64,000 nt of DNA. Source: Neospora caninum Liverpool (Eukaryota; Apicomplexa; Conoidasida; Eucoccidiorida; Sarcocystidae). The position numbers were made by a program, and so were the translations under genes. Of this stretch, positions 1 through 11,941 are shown one piece after another. The stretch's first letter is position 1, and every line of letters starts with the position of its first letter. Where the stretch lies: positions 2,201,920 to 2,265,919 of the forward strand of contig NC_018395.1 in the NCBI RefSeq assembly GCF_000208865.1, written 5' to 3'. Under the pieces are notes generated by a model, which was given only the letters and a program-made list of their open reading frames with translations, was not told the DNA's origin and did no database searches.

Positions 1-2615
1 TGGCCGACCTATCTTTCCAGGTAAGCCAGACACGACTTTCCTCGTCCTCCCCCTTCCCCTCTCCGGTTCTCTCTCGTACCCCTCATCTTTCTCGCTTTCT
101 CCAAATCTCTGCATATCTCTGTCTATCTCTATCTCTCTGTTCCGCTTCAACCTTTTTCTTCTTTCCTCTGCCTTACTATGAGAAATATCACTTCAAGGCG
201 GTATTCGTACGCCGTTTTCCTGCGGCAACACTTTCGTTTCAAAGTCTCCACACAGTCTTGTCCACTTTCCCCCCTCCGCTTTTTCCCCCGTTGCGCGCTG
301 CCGCCGCGCCGTTCGGCGCTTCGTTAGGCGCTTGACTGCACGCACCTCGTGTTTTTCCTCTGTGATGTTTGACGCAGGAACTTCGACGATGAATCAACTG
401 GAACGCATCATGACGCTCACTGGGCGGCCGAGCGCCGAAGACGTCGACGCCGTGAAGTCTCCCTTCGCCGCCACGATGATGGAAAGCTTGCCTCTAGGGA
501 AGGTTAAGTACGTGCCTCTCTGCACGGGATGGGCAACTGAATCGATTCAATAAGCGCGACGTTTTCGATTTTCTGCGAACCGTTTCTCGTGTGTACTTGG
601 GTGTGTGCCGACGTCTCCACGCACTCACATGTCGCTGTCTACCTGCATCCAAAATCGGGGAGAGGCACATTCCTCTCAACTGTGTCTCCCTGCGAAAAAC
701 AGAGGGGTCAGGGACGGGAAAGGTGACAACTCGCAGGTGCATGCGTTTGTTCGCGTCCATGTGTTTTCCCGTTTTCGCAGGAACTTCAAGGATGCCTTTC
801 CTAACGCGTCTCCGGAGGCGCTGGACCTCCTTAAACAGCTGCTTCAGTTCAACCCCAACAAGCGCATCAGGTGAGACACGAATGTCTTTGATTGATGATC
901 TCGGCTCCGCCACTCCTGCGCACACCTGTGACCACCTACGCCGGTAGCCATTTGTGTTCTCTGGACATGCATGCCTGGTCATATGAAGATTTGTCTCTCT
1001 TCCTCTGTGTATCTTATTCTCTCTCTATGCCTTACAATCTCCCTATCTATGCATATCTGATCTCTCCATTGATCTAGTTATGCCTCTCTGCCTGTTGTGC
1101 CGTGTATATTTCCAAGTGAGCCCCTGGAGATACATACACAGATCTCTCCACGTTTGCGGGCGCCTGTGCCGCTTCAAAGTCTCTTTTTGCAATCTCCAAA
1201 TATTTATGGGCCTTGCACGTTTCGATGGATTTTGTGTCAGCGCCGAGAAGGGTTTGGAACACCCGTACGTTCGGCAGTTCCATAGTCCCGAGGACGAGCC
1301 TGTGTGCGGGAAAATTATCAAAATCCCGATCGACGACAACACAAAGTGAGCAAAGCATCCGATAGTTTTAGCAAGAAAGGTTTAGAATGCCCCTCGAACA
1401 TTCCCTGCGTCGCGCTGGCCTCTCCTTTTTTCTCTCTCTCTCCTCGTTCCAAGCAGCGGCGTCTCCAGCTTCCAACCGTGTTTCACGTCTCTCTTTCGCT
1501 TTGCGTTCTCCCCGTGATCGTATAGTTTCCACGCCGCAGATTTCCTGCAAAACTGTTCAGCACACATACGCCTCCGCCTAGAGTCCCCTTGCCTCGCTTC
1601 CCCCTTGGGACACGCGCTGCCAGGTTGTTTCCTTCTGTTTTTGTCTCTCTCTTTCTCCTTCCTCTCTCCTTACTCTCTCCTTCCTCTCTCCTTGCCTCCT
1701 TTCTCTTTCTTTTTTGTTCTCACCACGTGTTCTATCTCCCCCCTCTTTTCCTGGCCTTCTTTCTGGGCTTTCTGGCAGATACTCGGTTGACGATTACCGG
1801 GAGAAGGTTTACTCGGAAGTGATTAAGAAGAAGCACGATCAGCGGCGGCATCGCACGACAGGCTCTTCGGGTCGTCACTCTTCGCACCACGCGTCGGCCG
1901 CGCGGACATCGTCGAGCTCGAGCTCTGCGTCGCATCCGCGAACGAGTTCGACGGCGCAGCATCGTAGTTCCCAGAGCATCCCCGCTGCCTCGCAAGCGTC
2001 AACTTCCCCGCGCCACGCCGCTCTCCACTCGCGGAGTACCTCGTCCCATGCAGCCTCGAGCACAAACCAGGCAGCCGCAGGCCACAGTGCGCATGCGCCG
2101 TCGCATTATGCTTCTTCGCACTACCCCGCGCAGATGCACCGGTCAGGAAGCCTCGCGCGCGAGAGACCGCCCACCTACTCTTCCTCTGGAGTCGCCCACT
2201 ATCCCCACTACCCTGCGTCCTCCGCCGTTTCCTCTTCGCACCACGGCGTCTCCTCTTCGCACCACGGCGTCTCCTCTTCGCACCACGGCGTCTCCTCTTC
2301 GCACCACGGCGTCTCCTCTTCGCACGGCACCTCGCCGCATGTGAGCCCCGGCGTTTCGACGGCGACCTCGGGAGGCAGCGCGCATGCACGCGACAGGTCT
2401 GCAGCCAGCGGGACGGGTGTGGGAGTTGCGCATGCCTCGCATGCCTACTACGCCTCGCAGTTCTTCGGCTCTCCGAGTTCCACGGTTCAGTCCGCGCAAG
2501 TCTCCGCCGACCCTCTCGCGCACGGCCGCGGAGAGAGTTTCCACCAGCCGGCGCGCGCCAAGACGGACACGCATGCGCACGCCAGCGTCAGCAGAGCGGC
2601 CTCTGGAACCCCGCA
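1..2615 (+). CDS. ERK7: ERK7/MAPK15-type protein kinase, C-terminal part (5' end outside window)
   Basis: Atypical MAP kinase of the ERK7/MAPK15 group, a Ser/Thr kinase; in coccidia ERK7 is known for a role at the apical complex. Exons read: ..20, 378-507, 781-870, 1241-1345 and 1779-2615, with phases that join. The protein runs GRPIFPGTSTMNQLERIM, then SPEALDLLKQLLQFNPNKRI, then AEKGLEHPYVRQFH: the C-lobe of a MAPK ending in the helix after the catalytic domain. The donor of the second exon is taken at 508 (gtacgt) because only this joins in frame to the next exon. The N-lobe, DFG and TEY region lie upstream of the window. The last exon encodes a long Ser/His/Ala-rich tail with a heptad-like repeat. 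A GTAA follows 2615; the frame stays open to a TGA at 2881-2883, so the end is either there or in an exon lost in the gap. Family assignment is strong, the 3' end uncertain. Confidence 0.88.
2228..2328 (+). repeat. 21-bp tandem repeat in the kinase tail
   Basis: About four and a half near-identical copies of a 21-bp unit encode VSSSHHG repeats inside the low-complexity tail of the kinase. The copies are almost identical in DNA, which suggests recent expansion and likely strain length variation. Confidence 0.9.
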
Positions 2616-2942
2616 GGTAAAAAGGCCAATCAGGCGAGTCGCGCTCCGCCTGGGTCGTGCTCGCGGTATGAGGCCCCCGCCCGTGTTTTACGAAGGGAGA
2701 GACACAGCGATCCGAAAAAATTGTGTACACGTTGGCAAACAGTGTCTGCTCGCGCGTGCCTATTATAGAGAGATGTCGGGAACAGCGTCTGTCTCTCTCT
2801 ACAGGAAGAGAGATACGGAGAGAGACAGAGAGCGCCTTCGGCTCACGGGTGTGCGGAGATGTTTTCTTTATGCGAGCCAGTGACAGTGCCTTTTTCTGGC
2901 GCACGTCTGGGATCTACGTGGGGCACGCCGGGGGGGGGGGGG

Positions 2943-3042
2943 NNNNNNNNNNNNNNNNNNNNNNNNNNNNNNNNNNNNNNNNNNNNNNNNNNNNNNNNNN
3001 NNNNNNNNNNNNNNNNNNNNNNNNNNNNNNNNNNNNNNNNNN
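2943..3042. other. Assembly gap of 100 N
   Basis: A run of exactly 100 N directly follows a poly-G stretch (about 2931-2942). A round gap length usually means unknown size. It lies between the 3' end of the kinase gene (+) and the converging CNOT3-type gene (-), so coding exons of either may be missing. Confidence 0.98.
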
Positions 3043-3292
3043 GGAACTTGTCCCAGCATATCGTGACAAGAGGGACGTATGATACCCTCTTCCGTCCTTA
3101 CACATGTTCGCGCGGGATGTCCTAGAGGGGGAGGGGTAGATAACGGAGAAGAGCGAAAAAAGGCAGATGAACCAGGAGGAAAGGTAAGACAAGGACAAGC
3201 GCGGAGAGAAGAAGAAACAGAGGGAAGAGGCAGGGATGTGTGAATGGGAGACGAGAGAGAGAGCGCGGAAAGAGAGAAGGGGGGCGCCCTAC

Positions 3293-4052
3293 AGCTCGTG
3301 TGTTCTTCTTCTGAATCTTTGACGACCTCGCTGGAGTTGTCATCCGGAGCGTCGAGGTTGAGGGCGGTGTAAAGCGTTTCGTCGAAGAAGAAGTCTTCAT
3401 CGTTGAAATTGTCTAGGTACAGTTCAACGCTTTCCTTGAGTTCATCCATCACAGAAAGGTCAAGCGAATCGTTTTCGAGTCTCCGCAAAATCAGTTCCAT
3501 GTTGTTGATGTGCCATCGATGGCGCTGTACGTGCAGTTGAAGCTGGCCCAGGCGGCGTTCCGTATTGGCGTGGTCTCTGTGTTTTCCCTTTTTGCTGCTC
3601 ATGAGGACTTCTTCTTCTGCCTCGTGTGCGTCGACGTGGGTGTTGAGCGTCGAAATGAATTCATTCAGCCACTCTCTGTGTCGATTTCTTTCTTCCTCTT
3701 GCGGGTCCACCTTCGTCTTGGCCGCGAGGCCTTCCTTAGAGAAGGCCTTCATCTTTGACTCTCTTTCGCACACTTTGAATCTCTCCATCTCCCGCTCAAT
3801 TTTCTTCCGCGCCTCATCGAGGGGCGCCTTGTCCTTGATGTCCGAAGACGTCTGCCACGTTTTTATTTGGTCGCGAAACCGCTGCAGCTTCTTTATTTCG
3901 CGCTTCAATTCATTCTCAAATTTCTCCTTCTGCGAGGCACTGACCACTGAACCCTGCATTTTCTCGCAAACGTCGTTGAAGGCGTCCAAACCCTCTTCGA
4001 CGCGCTTCAGCGTCTTCTCCACCTCCTGCTGGAGTTTCCGTTTCTCAGCCAT
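3293..4052 (-). CDS. CNOT3/Not3-type CCR4-NOT subunit, N-terminal exon (rest lost at gap)
   Basis: N-terminal coiled-coil domain of the Not3/Not5 family, a scaffold of the CCR4-NOT deadenylase complex that controls mRNA decay. The start MAEKRKLQQEVEKTLKRVEE, followed by VEEGLDAFNDVCEKM and later RHRWHINNMELILRRLEND, is the classic Not3 N-domain (about 250 residues, nearly all helical and charged). The ATG at 4052 has A at -3 and fits the family start. The frame runs to DSEEEHTS, where a GTAGGG donor (3292 downwards) fits; beyond it the reading becomes Ser/Pro/Leu-rich and intron-like. The linker and C-terminal NOT box expected in this family are not visible between here and the kinase gene, so they must lie in the gap or have been collapsed by the assembly. 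Confidence 0.85.
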
Positions 4053-6827
4053 CCTGAATTCTCTGTAGGTTCGTCGCAGGGGAATCGCAAAACAAGGGGA
4101 CACGAAACCGAATCTCGCCCTCCAACTGTAGATGAGCAGCCTTTGACACGGTCGCTCTCTGGAGTTTCGCCATGTGCGTGGCCTGGGCCACGCGAAGGAC
4201 GCGAGCGCGGAAGTCCGGCAGAAGCGCGCGAGAGACACAGAAAAACAGAAAATGGCCCTTTCCAGAAAACGCGGCCTGTCTGAATCCGTAACCGAAATCT
4301 CAGGAAACGACGGGGAAATGGGATTGACACGGCGATGTTCGCCTGCGAGACACCCAACAAAAGAGAGCGAACAGCGGCGTCCACCCCGAGTCTCCTTACC
4401 AAGGCAGCGAGGCAGTATTTCCCCCCACTTGCATTTCCTCGGCGGCAGAATGCGGCGTTTTGCGCGCAGTTACAGACTTCACAAAAGGAGGTAAACGACA
4501 CAGTAGCGCGCGAAACGGCACATGGAACACGATTTTTGCACGGCAGGAAGAGGAGGGTTCGACGCACAAGCGGACGCCGACAACGAAATAGGAGACACGC
4601 GAAAACCGGAGCAAAGCTGGCAAGAGAGCGAGTTTAAATGCTTGGGAAGAGAACAAGACGCAACAAGGGAGGAAGCCTTGCATGAAAACGCATGCCCGCC
4701 TTTGATGGGAGAAACAGAGAATTCGCCAGAAAACTCGATTCAACCGTGACATATACACCACGCCCGGCCTGCGCACTCGGGTTCGCAAGCGTTCCCAGCG
4801 AGAGAGATGCGTCACACACGTTTCTCAATGCTTTCTCGTCAGCTTTCCGTTTCGCGTGCACAGTTCATCGAAGGTAAATGCCTCACACACGCCCTTTAAG
4901 CTCTGAATCCCCTTTCTTGTTTCATTTTAATGCCTTCGTCTCCAACCGCGAGCGTCGACGGGGAGGTCAGCGTGGCGAATTATATCCGCGTCCTCCCGCC
5001 TGACGTTCGCTTTTCCGTGGCCAACTGATCGGTTTTCGCCTCCGGGTTTGATTTCCCTTTGACAAAACAACGGTCGAGGTGCGAGGTCCCCTCCTGAATG
5101 TGGCTGTTGTCCAGTCTTGCGGATTCCCGCTCCTTTTCCGCACGCAGTGACTCGATATTCGGTGACCACAGGAACCGTACTTACTACCTACTGTGCTACA
5201 CGCCGTTCGGGCACGTCGCTGTTCGTTGGAAACTAGACACGCGGTGCTCTGCAGTCGCCGCCTGGTCCCCTGGCGGTTTGACGCCCCTCGGGCCTTTTGG
5301 TGTGTGATTCTGCCTCAACAAAGGCATAAACCCGTCAGACCAAGAGTGGAAAACCAGGAGCGCAGCCTGCTGAGGCGGCGCCGCGCCTGTGAATCGACGG
5401 ACAAACGTGCGAGTGGCCGGGGGGGGGGGGTGTCTCAAGTTTCCTTACACAAGGAAATACCTGTTGACTATAGGCGGCCACCGCATGTCCCCCCTTTTTC
5501 AAGGCTTGAAAAGAATAGTTTTTCGCGTCAGTAGGCATTGAGTGAGCGGAAGACTGAGCATGCAGGCCAAACGAATCTGCAGTCACACTGTGGAACTACT
5601 ATATGGGGGAAACCAGCACGGGACCATTACTTTAGTGGCTGTCTGTGGTTTGGAGCTACGAATCGCCTACGGCTGTCGCAAGTATTCGACAAAGACTTCA
5701 TGGGGACGGAAATCTGCGGTAGATCATCGGTTTGATCTTCAGCTTAACTCTACTCGGGCTGCAGTCCGAGATGTGCACCCGGAGTTGTTCTTTTGAGCCG
5801 AACGGGTCACAATTCCACGTAAAATGAGCATGCACAGAGAGGAAGAGACAAAACAGCCATGACACCCAGGCTTGTGGCGGAAACGAGCAGAGGCTCGAAA
5901 ACAAGCGTCAAAATACTACCCAACGTTTTGTTGGTCGCCGGGAGAAACGCCGCGTTCATCGGGAAACAACACTCTCAGCGCGATGCACACGATCCGCCGG
6001 AAATTGAATCGGGGCCCCGACTTCACTGGCCCCCTGCCAAGAATCAATATCGCGTGTGATTTGCAAGTCTGGTAGCCTAGCACAAGAGGCAGCTGATGGC
6101 TGTTCATCGACAATGCAATCCTCCTGGCTCTCTTGTAAAAATCGGTGGGACAGCAGCAAGTGTCCCTCCTGACACGTTACGGCAACACGCCAAACGATCA
6201 CAAGGTCCGGTCAGCCAAAATACACCTCTGTGGAAGAAGTCTTTCCCGGCCCCAGTGGAAACTCGACGCATACTCTTTCGCCATTGCACCCTTACAAATG
6301 TGACGAGTGAGGAGCTAAGCAGCAGTTAGCCAGCTGAATGAGCAAAGAGCATCTGATGGGGGAAAAAACACTAGAAAGGTTGGCAGCAAAACCTTCGTAA
6401 CCTGAACACGGCACGAAATGCCACAGAGGAACAGGGTTGAGAACTATCTTCAGGAAGCACCTCACACATACGTGGTTGGCAGGTATCGTTCAGATTTTAG
6501 TCCCGCTAGTTACGCTCCCTCAAGGAAGGGCTCTCAAGTTTTCGGTATCCACGGATATGAACACAGTTTCGTCTTTCGTAAGATTCGGTGTTATCGACGA
6601 CCGCTTACCCAGAAGGCGTCTCGGACTCCCGCGTCGGGCTTTCTCTCGATGTACTCAGAAGCGAAGTGACTCTGCTCTCTCTCCGCCGCCGCTGTCGCCG
6701 CCTGGTGACATAAAAAGACGACACTGCCGGAACCTCCCCGCCAGCTACCTGCCATGCAACTGGGGTCCCCAACGAAGACGGAGGCCATGAAGCTGCCTCT
6801 GAGAGGAGGGAAAAGGCCTCTGATTCT
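4053..6827. other. Spacer without a supported gene
   Basis: Contains the 5' flank of the CNOT3-type gene (from 4053 upward) and the 3' flank of the coiled-coil gene (below 6828). Only short open frames with no recognisable domain or convincing exon boundaries were seen on either strand. A poly-G run lies near 5419-5430. Confidence 0.6.
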
Positions 6828-7769
6828 TTATCGAAGGAGAGGGACATCCCCCATATCTGTGAATTCACAGACCGGGCACGTAAGGTCATCATGCTGCGGT
6901 TCCAGCTCGCAGCCACAGTGGTGAGACACGATTCGCGCGGTCTTGTGAACAACTTTCATGTTGGCGCCGTGCGACTTTCGGCTTCGTCGCTGAGGGGTGG
7001 CGCCAGTGACAGGTCGAGAGGCCCGACTGCTAACTGTAGCAGGTGAACTTGCCGCCGAGTCTGTCTGTTCGTATTCCTGTGAATCATCCAGTGAATCTGA
7101 TGCGTACTCGTCAGAGTCATCTTCTAGCAATTTCCTACGATGTTCTGCTTCTTCCTCTTCCTCCCTTCTTCTTCTTTCTGTTTCTTCTTTCTGCCTCCTG
7201 GCTGCTTCCTCTTCCGCCCTCCGCGCTGCGCTGGCCCCCTCTTCAAGCCTCCGTCTCACCTCCTGTTCCTGTTCTCTGCGCCGTTTCTCCACCTCCTCAG
7301 CCTGTTTCCTTTCTGCCTCCTCAGCCCGTTTCCTTTCTGCCTCCTCAGCCCGTTTCCTCTCTGCCTCCTCAGCCTGTTTCCTCTCTGCCTCCTCAGCCTG
7401 TTTCCTCTCTGCCTCCTCAGCCTGTTTCCTCTCTGCCTCCTCAGCCTGTTTCCTCTCTGCCTCCTCAGCCTGTTTCCTTTCTGCCTCCTGCTTGGCTTCC
7501 TCCTCGGCGACTCGCCGCCCCTCTTCTTGTTTCTTCTTTTCTGCCTCTTCCTGCTGTTGCCTCGCTAAAGCCGTCTCTTCCTCGTCTTGTAGGCGACTGT
7601 CCTCCTCCCGGTCAATCTCTGTTTGCCTCCGCTGTTCCGCCACCTCTTTCATTTTTTGTCTTTCCTCCTCCGCAAGGGCTTCTTGCTCTCGTCTCTGTTT
7701 GTCTGCCAGCTCCTGCGCTGTCCTGCGCTTAGGTAGCCTTGCCCTGTTCTTCGTACAGGCGCCTCCCAT
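6828..7769 (-). CDS. N-myristoylation-type Glu-rich coiled-coil protein with cysteine-rich tail
   Basis: Not recognised as a named gene. The 313-aa single-exon frame starts MGGACTKNR: Gly2, small residue at position 5-6 and a nearby Cys4 are what N-myristoyltransferase plus palmitoylation use, so attachment to a membrane (plasma membrane or inner membrane complex) is likely. The ATG is preceded by a strong context (A at -3). Residues about 20-210 are almost pure Glu/Arg/Lys/Gln/Ala helix with nine or so octad units AEEAERKQ, predicted as a long coiled coil. An acidic Asp/Ser/Glu stretch follows, then a basic SRKSH patch. The last 35 residues contain SHHCGC and, 12 residues later, CPVC, a possible small zinc knuckle. 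The coding strand is purine-rich; the opposite strand is also open for a long way, which is a composition artefact. Function unknown. Confidence 0.75.
   Translation of the reverse strand: MGGACTKNRARLPKRRTAQELADKQRREQEALAEEERQKMKEVAEQRRQTEIDREEDSRLQDEEETALARQQQEEAEKKKQEEGRRVAEEEAKQEAERKQAEEAERKQAEEAERKQAEEAERKQAEEAERKQAEEAERKRAEEAERKRAEEAERKQAEEVEKRRREQEQEVRRRLEEGASAARRAEEEAARRQKEETERRRREEEEEAEHRRKLLEDDSDEYASDSLDDSQEYEQTDSAASSPATVSSRASRPVTGATPQRRSRKSHGANMKVVHKTARIVSHHCGCELEPQHDDLTCPVCEFTDMGDVPLLR
7290..7488 (-). repeat. 24-bp tandem repeat encoding AEEAERKQ
   Basis: About eight copies of a 24-bp unit with a few substitutions, all in frame, build the core of the coiled coil. An 8-residue period is close to, but not, the 7-residue heptad, so the hydrophobic stripe would drift around the helix as in a single alpha-helix type ER/K rod. 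Confidence 0.9.
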
Positions 7770-9976
7770 TTGGTTTTTTCGTGTAGCTGCAGCACAAAAC
7801 TGCGATAAAGTATCCCACAGAGTTTCACACACTTCCTTCTTCCACAACTGGAAGCAGAAAGGCTCTCTCCAGAAACGAACGAACAAGGCAGGTCCTCCCG
7901 TGCCGAAATATCTGCACACCGTTTTGCCCAAACAAAATTCATCCGTGGTTGACAATCGCCTCCAAATGCATTCGTGTCACGGCTATTTGCTCAAGGGAAC
8001 AGTCGCGCTCCATGTAGAAAAGCCTCCCTGTGCCCTTAGTTCCTTATCGATAGCTACGGCGAACCCACTCAGGATGTCCAGGACGGAGCGTGGCTCACAG
8101 AAGTTTCGAACTCATTATTTTCCAACGCCGCCGCTCCTGACCACTGTTGAGGAAAAGTTGGAAAGAGAAAACGACAGAACCAAAGAAACGGGTTGCTTTA
8201 CGGATGGACAAACCACACTGCTCATGCGCGTCGTGCGCACCTGGCCTCTGATTGCTGAACTGATATCTCTATGAAAGTGTCGTTCTGACGGGAGGGGCAA
8301 GCGCAAACCTTTTCCCGTGTGGAACGCACCCTTCTGCACACAGTCCAAGTCGACTAAATTAACACAGCTCATGCCGAAATCGCCTTCCTGTCGACACTCT
8401 TGTCTTGGTGTCACAGCGCTCTTGCGTGGAAAACCCCTGCCAACGGCAGGCCTAGTCCTAAGCGAGGCGGATTCGGACTCAGGCTGTGAGAAATAGAGGG
8501 AACGAGAAACGGAAAAGGAAGGAGAACGTAGCAACAAGAGAGAGTGTGGACAGTGAAGTCAGAGACACCCGCAGGTTCCCGCGACGGCGAAGCAGAAATC
8601 TGGAACAAAGAGCCGAAGGTCTAAGGAAAACGATCCAACAGCGAGAAATATAAATGACAAGCCCTACTTTCGCTTCGGAGTTTGGTGGCGGTCTCACGCG
8701 ACCGAAAAGGTGTGGCAGTAAGCCGCGTTGTATGCGTGCCAACCGATAAGCCGAGGTGAATCCGAACAAATATTTACAAAACGGTTATCTGGTTGTCACG
8801 CGGCTCGTCTGCAGCATGGAAAGAGGCGTTTCATGCCTTTGCACGACAAGCTTAGCTGAGCCAAGAGTCATCGAACACCGCCTCAGTCGAACGTCTCAGT
8901 GTACGCCGGACCACCAGCAAGCTGTGTTGAATCTGGCTTATCGAGCGCAGCATTGCGTGCTCGAGGCTGCAGCTGTTCAAGGCGTGAAGAGGTCTGTTTG
9001 CACCTTCGTTCAGGGAAAACATGCTGAAACGCTTGTGGATGGGAAGTTTTTCTCGTTCTTCGAGGTCCTAGCCTTTGCATCCCAGACTTGCCACTGCCGA
9101 CGTTCTCGTCGCAATGTGGACTTACCGCTCGTGGCGTATACCCGACACAGGACACCCGTGTGCAGCTAGCGATTGTCTCGAGGTTGCTTTAACAAAGGAA
9201 AAGACAAGTGCTCACGAGTTGCCACAGGAAACATGGCTGATGGAAAGAGTATGATGCAGACGGCAAGGGCAGTGACCGGGACGACCGGACAGGAAGACGA
9301 ACGCGCTTAGGTTTGCCAAAACAGGTCCACTTCACTGAGACACACGATAATCGCTGTGACAATCGAAGCTCCAGCTGGCGTTTTTCGCCCGGTCGGTGGA
9401 GAGTTGCTATGGAACGAACTGCCACGTCCTTTCCTATAGAATTCCCTGGCGTTGCTCGTTCTAATGTGTAGAGCATGTTAGCATGTTCTGGCTGAAGCAA
9501 CCAAGGCATCGCGTTTTTCAGTCGAACGCCGAACTCCGTAGTAGACTTTTAAAAAATAAAACTTGTCTTAAATAGACAGGCGCCATTTAGTGCGGTCAAG
9601 CATTTATATTCATACTTTTGCTATCCAACGCGAGTCACAGAAGAATCGAGCGCTTGATATCTCTCGCAGCGTAGTCGGAACGTTGAGCCTCCTCCTTGGT
9701 GCAGGCTATACACTCCGGCTGATCACCAATGCTGACGCAGCATTTGTATTCCAACACAATTCGCGCTCCAGCGCGACAACAGCCATACGAGCAATCCCTT
9801 TTGTACATTGGTTGACGTTCTCGCACACGTACCCTGGGGTTCGCACTCACCCTTAACCATATATGACTGTTGACGCATCCGCGACCGGTGCGGAATTTTC
9901 TTCCAGCTCTGAACTCAGAAACGGGAGTCCTCATGCGCCTCGCCCCTCCCGGCGCCCGAACACACTCAAAGCTTTC
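7770..9976. other. Spacer without a supported gene
   Basis: Upstream flank of the coiled-coil gene (a CTGCAG followed by CTACACG lies just 5' of its ATG on the minus strand and could be a 5' UTR splice acceptor) and 3' flank of the next minus-strand gene. Open frames here are short, with no domain signal. AT content rises near 9540-9600. Confidence 0.55.
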
Positions 9977-11941
9977 TCATGTGGATGAACCGTGATCAGG
10001 AGTCTGATTTGCATCTGAGGAACCGAACTCGGAGGAGGGCACCCACTGACCCTCTGGAGAAACGTAACTAGCCTGTTTTTGGTCTTCACCTCTTCCCATG
10101 GTTTCAGCGTAATACTGCAATTCACTCTCTGAATAAGCCTGGAAGGCTCCGTTCCCGTCCACGTAGCCTCTGAGGTTTCCCTGTTGGTCGTACACATAAC
10201 CTTGCTGGTCATAAAAGAAACCGGAGACTTCGTCAAACACAAACGCGGGCGTTTCGTCTGTATCCATGTTTTCACCATTGGCGTGCCTCTCCGTCGCCTC
10301 ATCTTGAGAGGCTTCGACTCGTTTCAGGCAAGTGCCAGATGACGCCTGATCTTTCGAAACAGACTCCGTTCCCTGGTTTGCATCCTCTTGATCCGCTCCA
10401 CTCCTCGGGCCAGGCAACGTGGAAGCCGCTACCGCCTCTGGGTGAGACCGCGCTGAACGAGGACGTCGGCTCTCTACGTGATCTTCCTCTCCTAGGAGTA
10501 AAGCTGAGACGTCGGTATGCCTCTGGTGTTTGTCGTCTGACTGTGAAACTGTGGGAGGATCGTGGTTCTCAGGTGTTTTTTCGGGATCGCCGACCCTTTC
10601 ATCTGCTACGGATTCCTTCTCGTCGTCTCCTATTCTCGCGTTTTGATCAGTGCTGTCTGTGAACCGCTGTGTACTTTCGCTCGCTCCTCTACTTGCTTCT
10701 GCGCTGTGCTCGTCTCGAAGTGTGGCGTCATGTGCAGAAACGCGACCGGCATCCACAACAGGATGCAACCTTGCACAACTGGTTAAATCCTCATCAGCGA
10801 AACGCGCGCGCAAGCTCGCCCGCCGAGACGGAGACGAGCCCACGCTACTGGCGCGTCCTAGGCCTGAAGTGGAATGGCGCTGCACATTTTTCTCTGGCTG
10901 AGGCGTTTGGTCCGTTTTCATGGACTCTTCTGCCGAAACACGAGCATTCGCGTCTGCTTCCGGTCCTTCCACCGGACTGGATGAATCAGCCGGTCGACGT
11001 TTGCTGTCTACAGTGTAGCCACCCAATCCGGCTTTCTCATGCCTCACTCTCTTCGCGAAGGAGTCAGCTTCGCCATCTGAGAGCATGTGCATACGTACAC
11101 ACAACACGATTTATGCATATTCACTGATTTGCAACCACGCTCATGTGTACATCATAGACAGATAACCATATACAGGTAAATACTTCTTTGTTTGTTCACG
11201 CCCATAGGTGTATAATATATGCTACGACATAAGCCGTAGGACGCTACGGTCACAGACAACTGTTTCCAGGTAACAGCGGTTTCATCTGCAATTCGCAGGA
11301 ACGCCTCTCGTCGCATGTGCGAAGAGACAGTGTTTACGTTGCTGCTTGCGATAGAACTGGGCAGAGAGAGGTAAGTACACTTCTTGGTAGAACGCCAACT
11401 TACCGCTGCCACTGTCATCCACCGTCATTGGGTACGGGTCAAAGAAGACATCTTTCGGCTCAGCCTGCATGATTTCTGCCGCTTTCTGGTGCATTTTCTC
11501 CCTATTCTCAACGAATTTACTGGAGATCACTTGCAATTTCGCACTTCGCCAATCTTCTTGCTCCGGATTGTCATTCAAGGCGACAGTTTTCCTCATTTCT
11601 TCATCTCGAAGATGTTGCCAGAACGCGCTGAACCAAACACCACCTTCCGTGTACTGTCGCACGCATGCATGTGCACAGATGTACGCAGTTGTCTACCCTG
11701 AACGTTTTTTCTTTCAGCTTTCTGCAGGCCTTGGCATACACGGCCTGAAAACATCCGCGTGTCTCATGAGAATAAGCTGTATGAGCTGCTCGGGGTTCAA
11801 CGGCGTGAATCCGCTTATTCCGCTGTCAAATCCCACCTTTAAGTGCAAATCTAGGTTCAAAAATGATCTGACTTCGAGCCCTTGCGTTCCTCTGCCTGCT
11901 GCGCCGGACCGCACAGTTCGCGTGCCCGTGCGAGGGTCCAT
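9977..11941 (-). CDS. Protein with possible BSD-like helices and YDQQG aromatic repeats
   Basis: Not recognised with certainty. Best model: exons 11941-11753, 11653-11404 and 11076-9977, 512 aa, phases joining. The second exon encodes WFSAFWQHLRDEEMRKTV, with a central FW as in BSD domains, followed by a charged helix and PKDVFFDPYPM. The third exon is a long acidic, Ser/Asp-rich disordered region ending in FVFDEVSGFFYDQQGYVYDQ, two aromatic repeats resembling the OCRE type found in RNA-processing factors, then a short acidic C-terminus. The junction of exons two and three (gtaagt at 11403; cag before 11076) is good; the first donor (gttttc) is weak. The first exon overlaps, in another frame, the proposed last exon of gene A on the same strand, so the 5' end of this gene or the 3' end of gene A is wrong, or transcripts overlap. 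The third exon is the safest part. Confidence 0.5.

Noticed and set aside
6997..8274. Long open frame on the plus strand over the coiled-coil gene (Ser/Cys/Ala-rich)
   Set aside because: It is the antisense of a Glu/Lys-rich repeat, which avoids stops on the opposite strand by composition; no domain and no start context.
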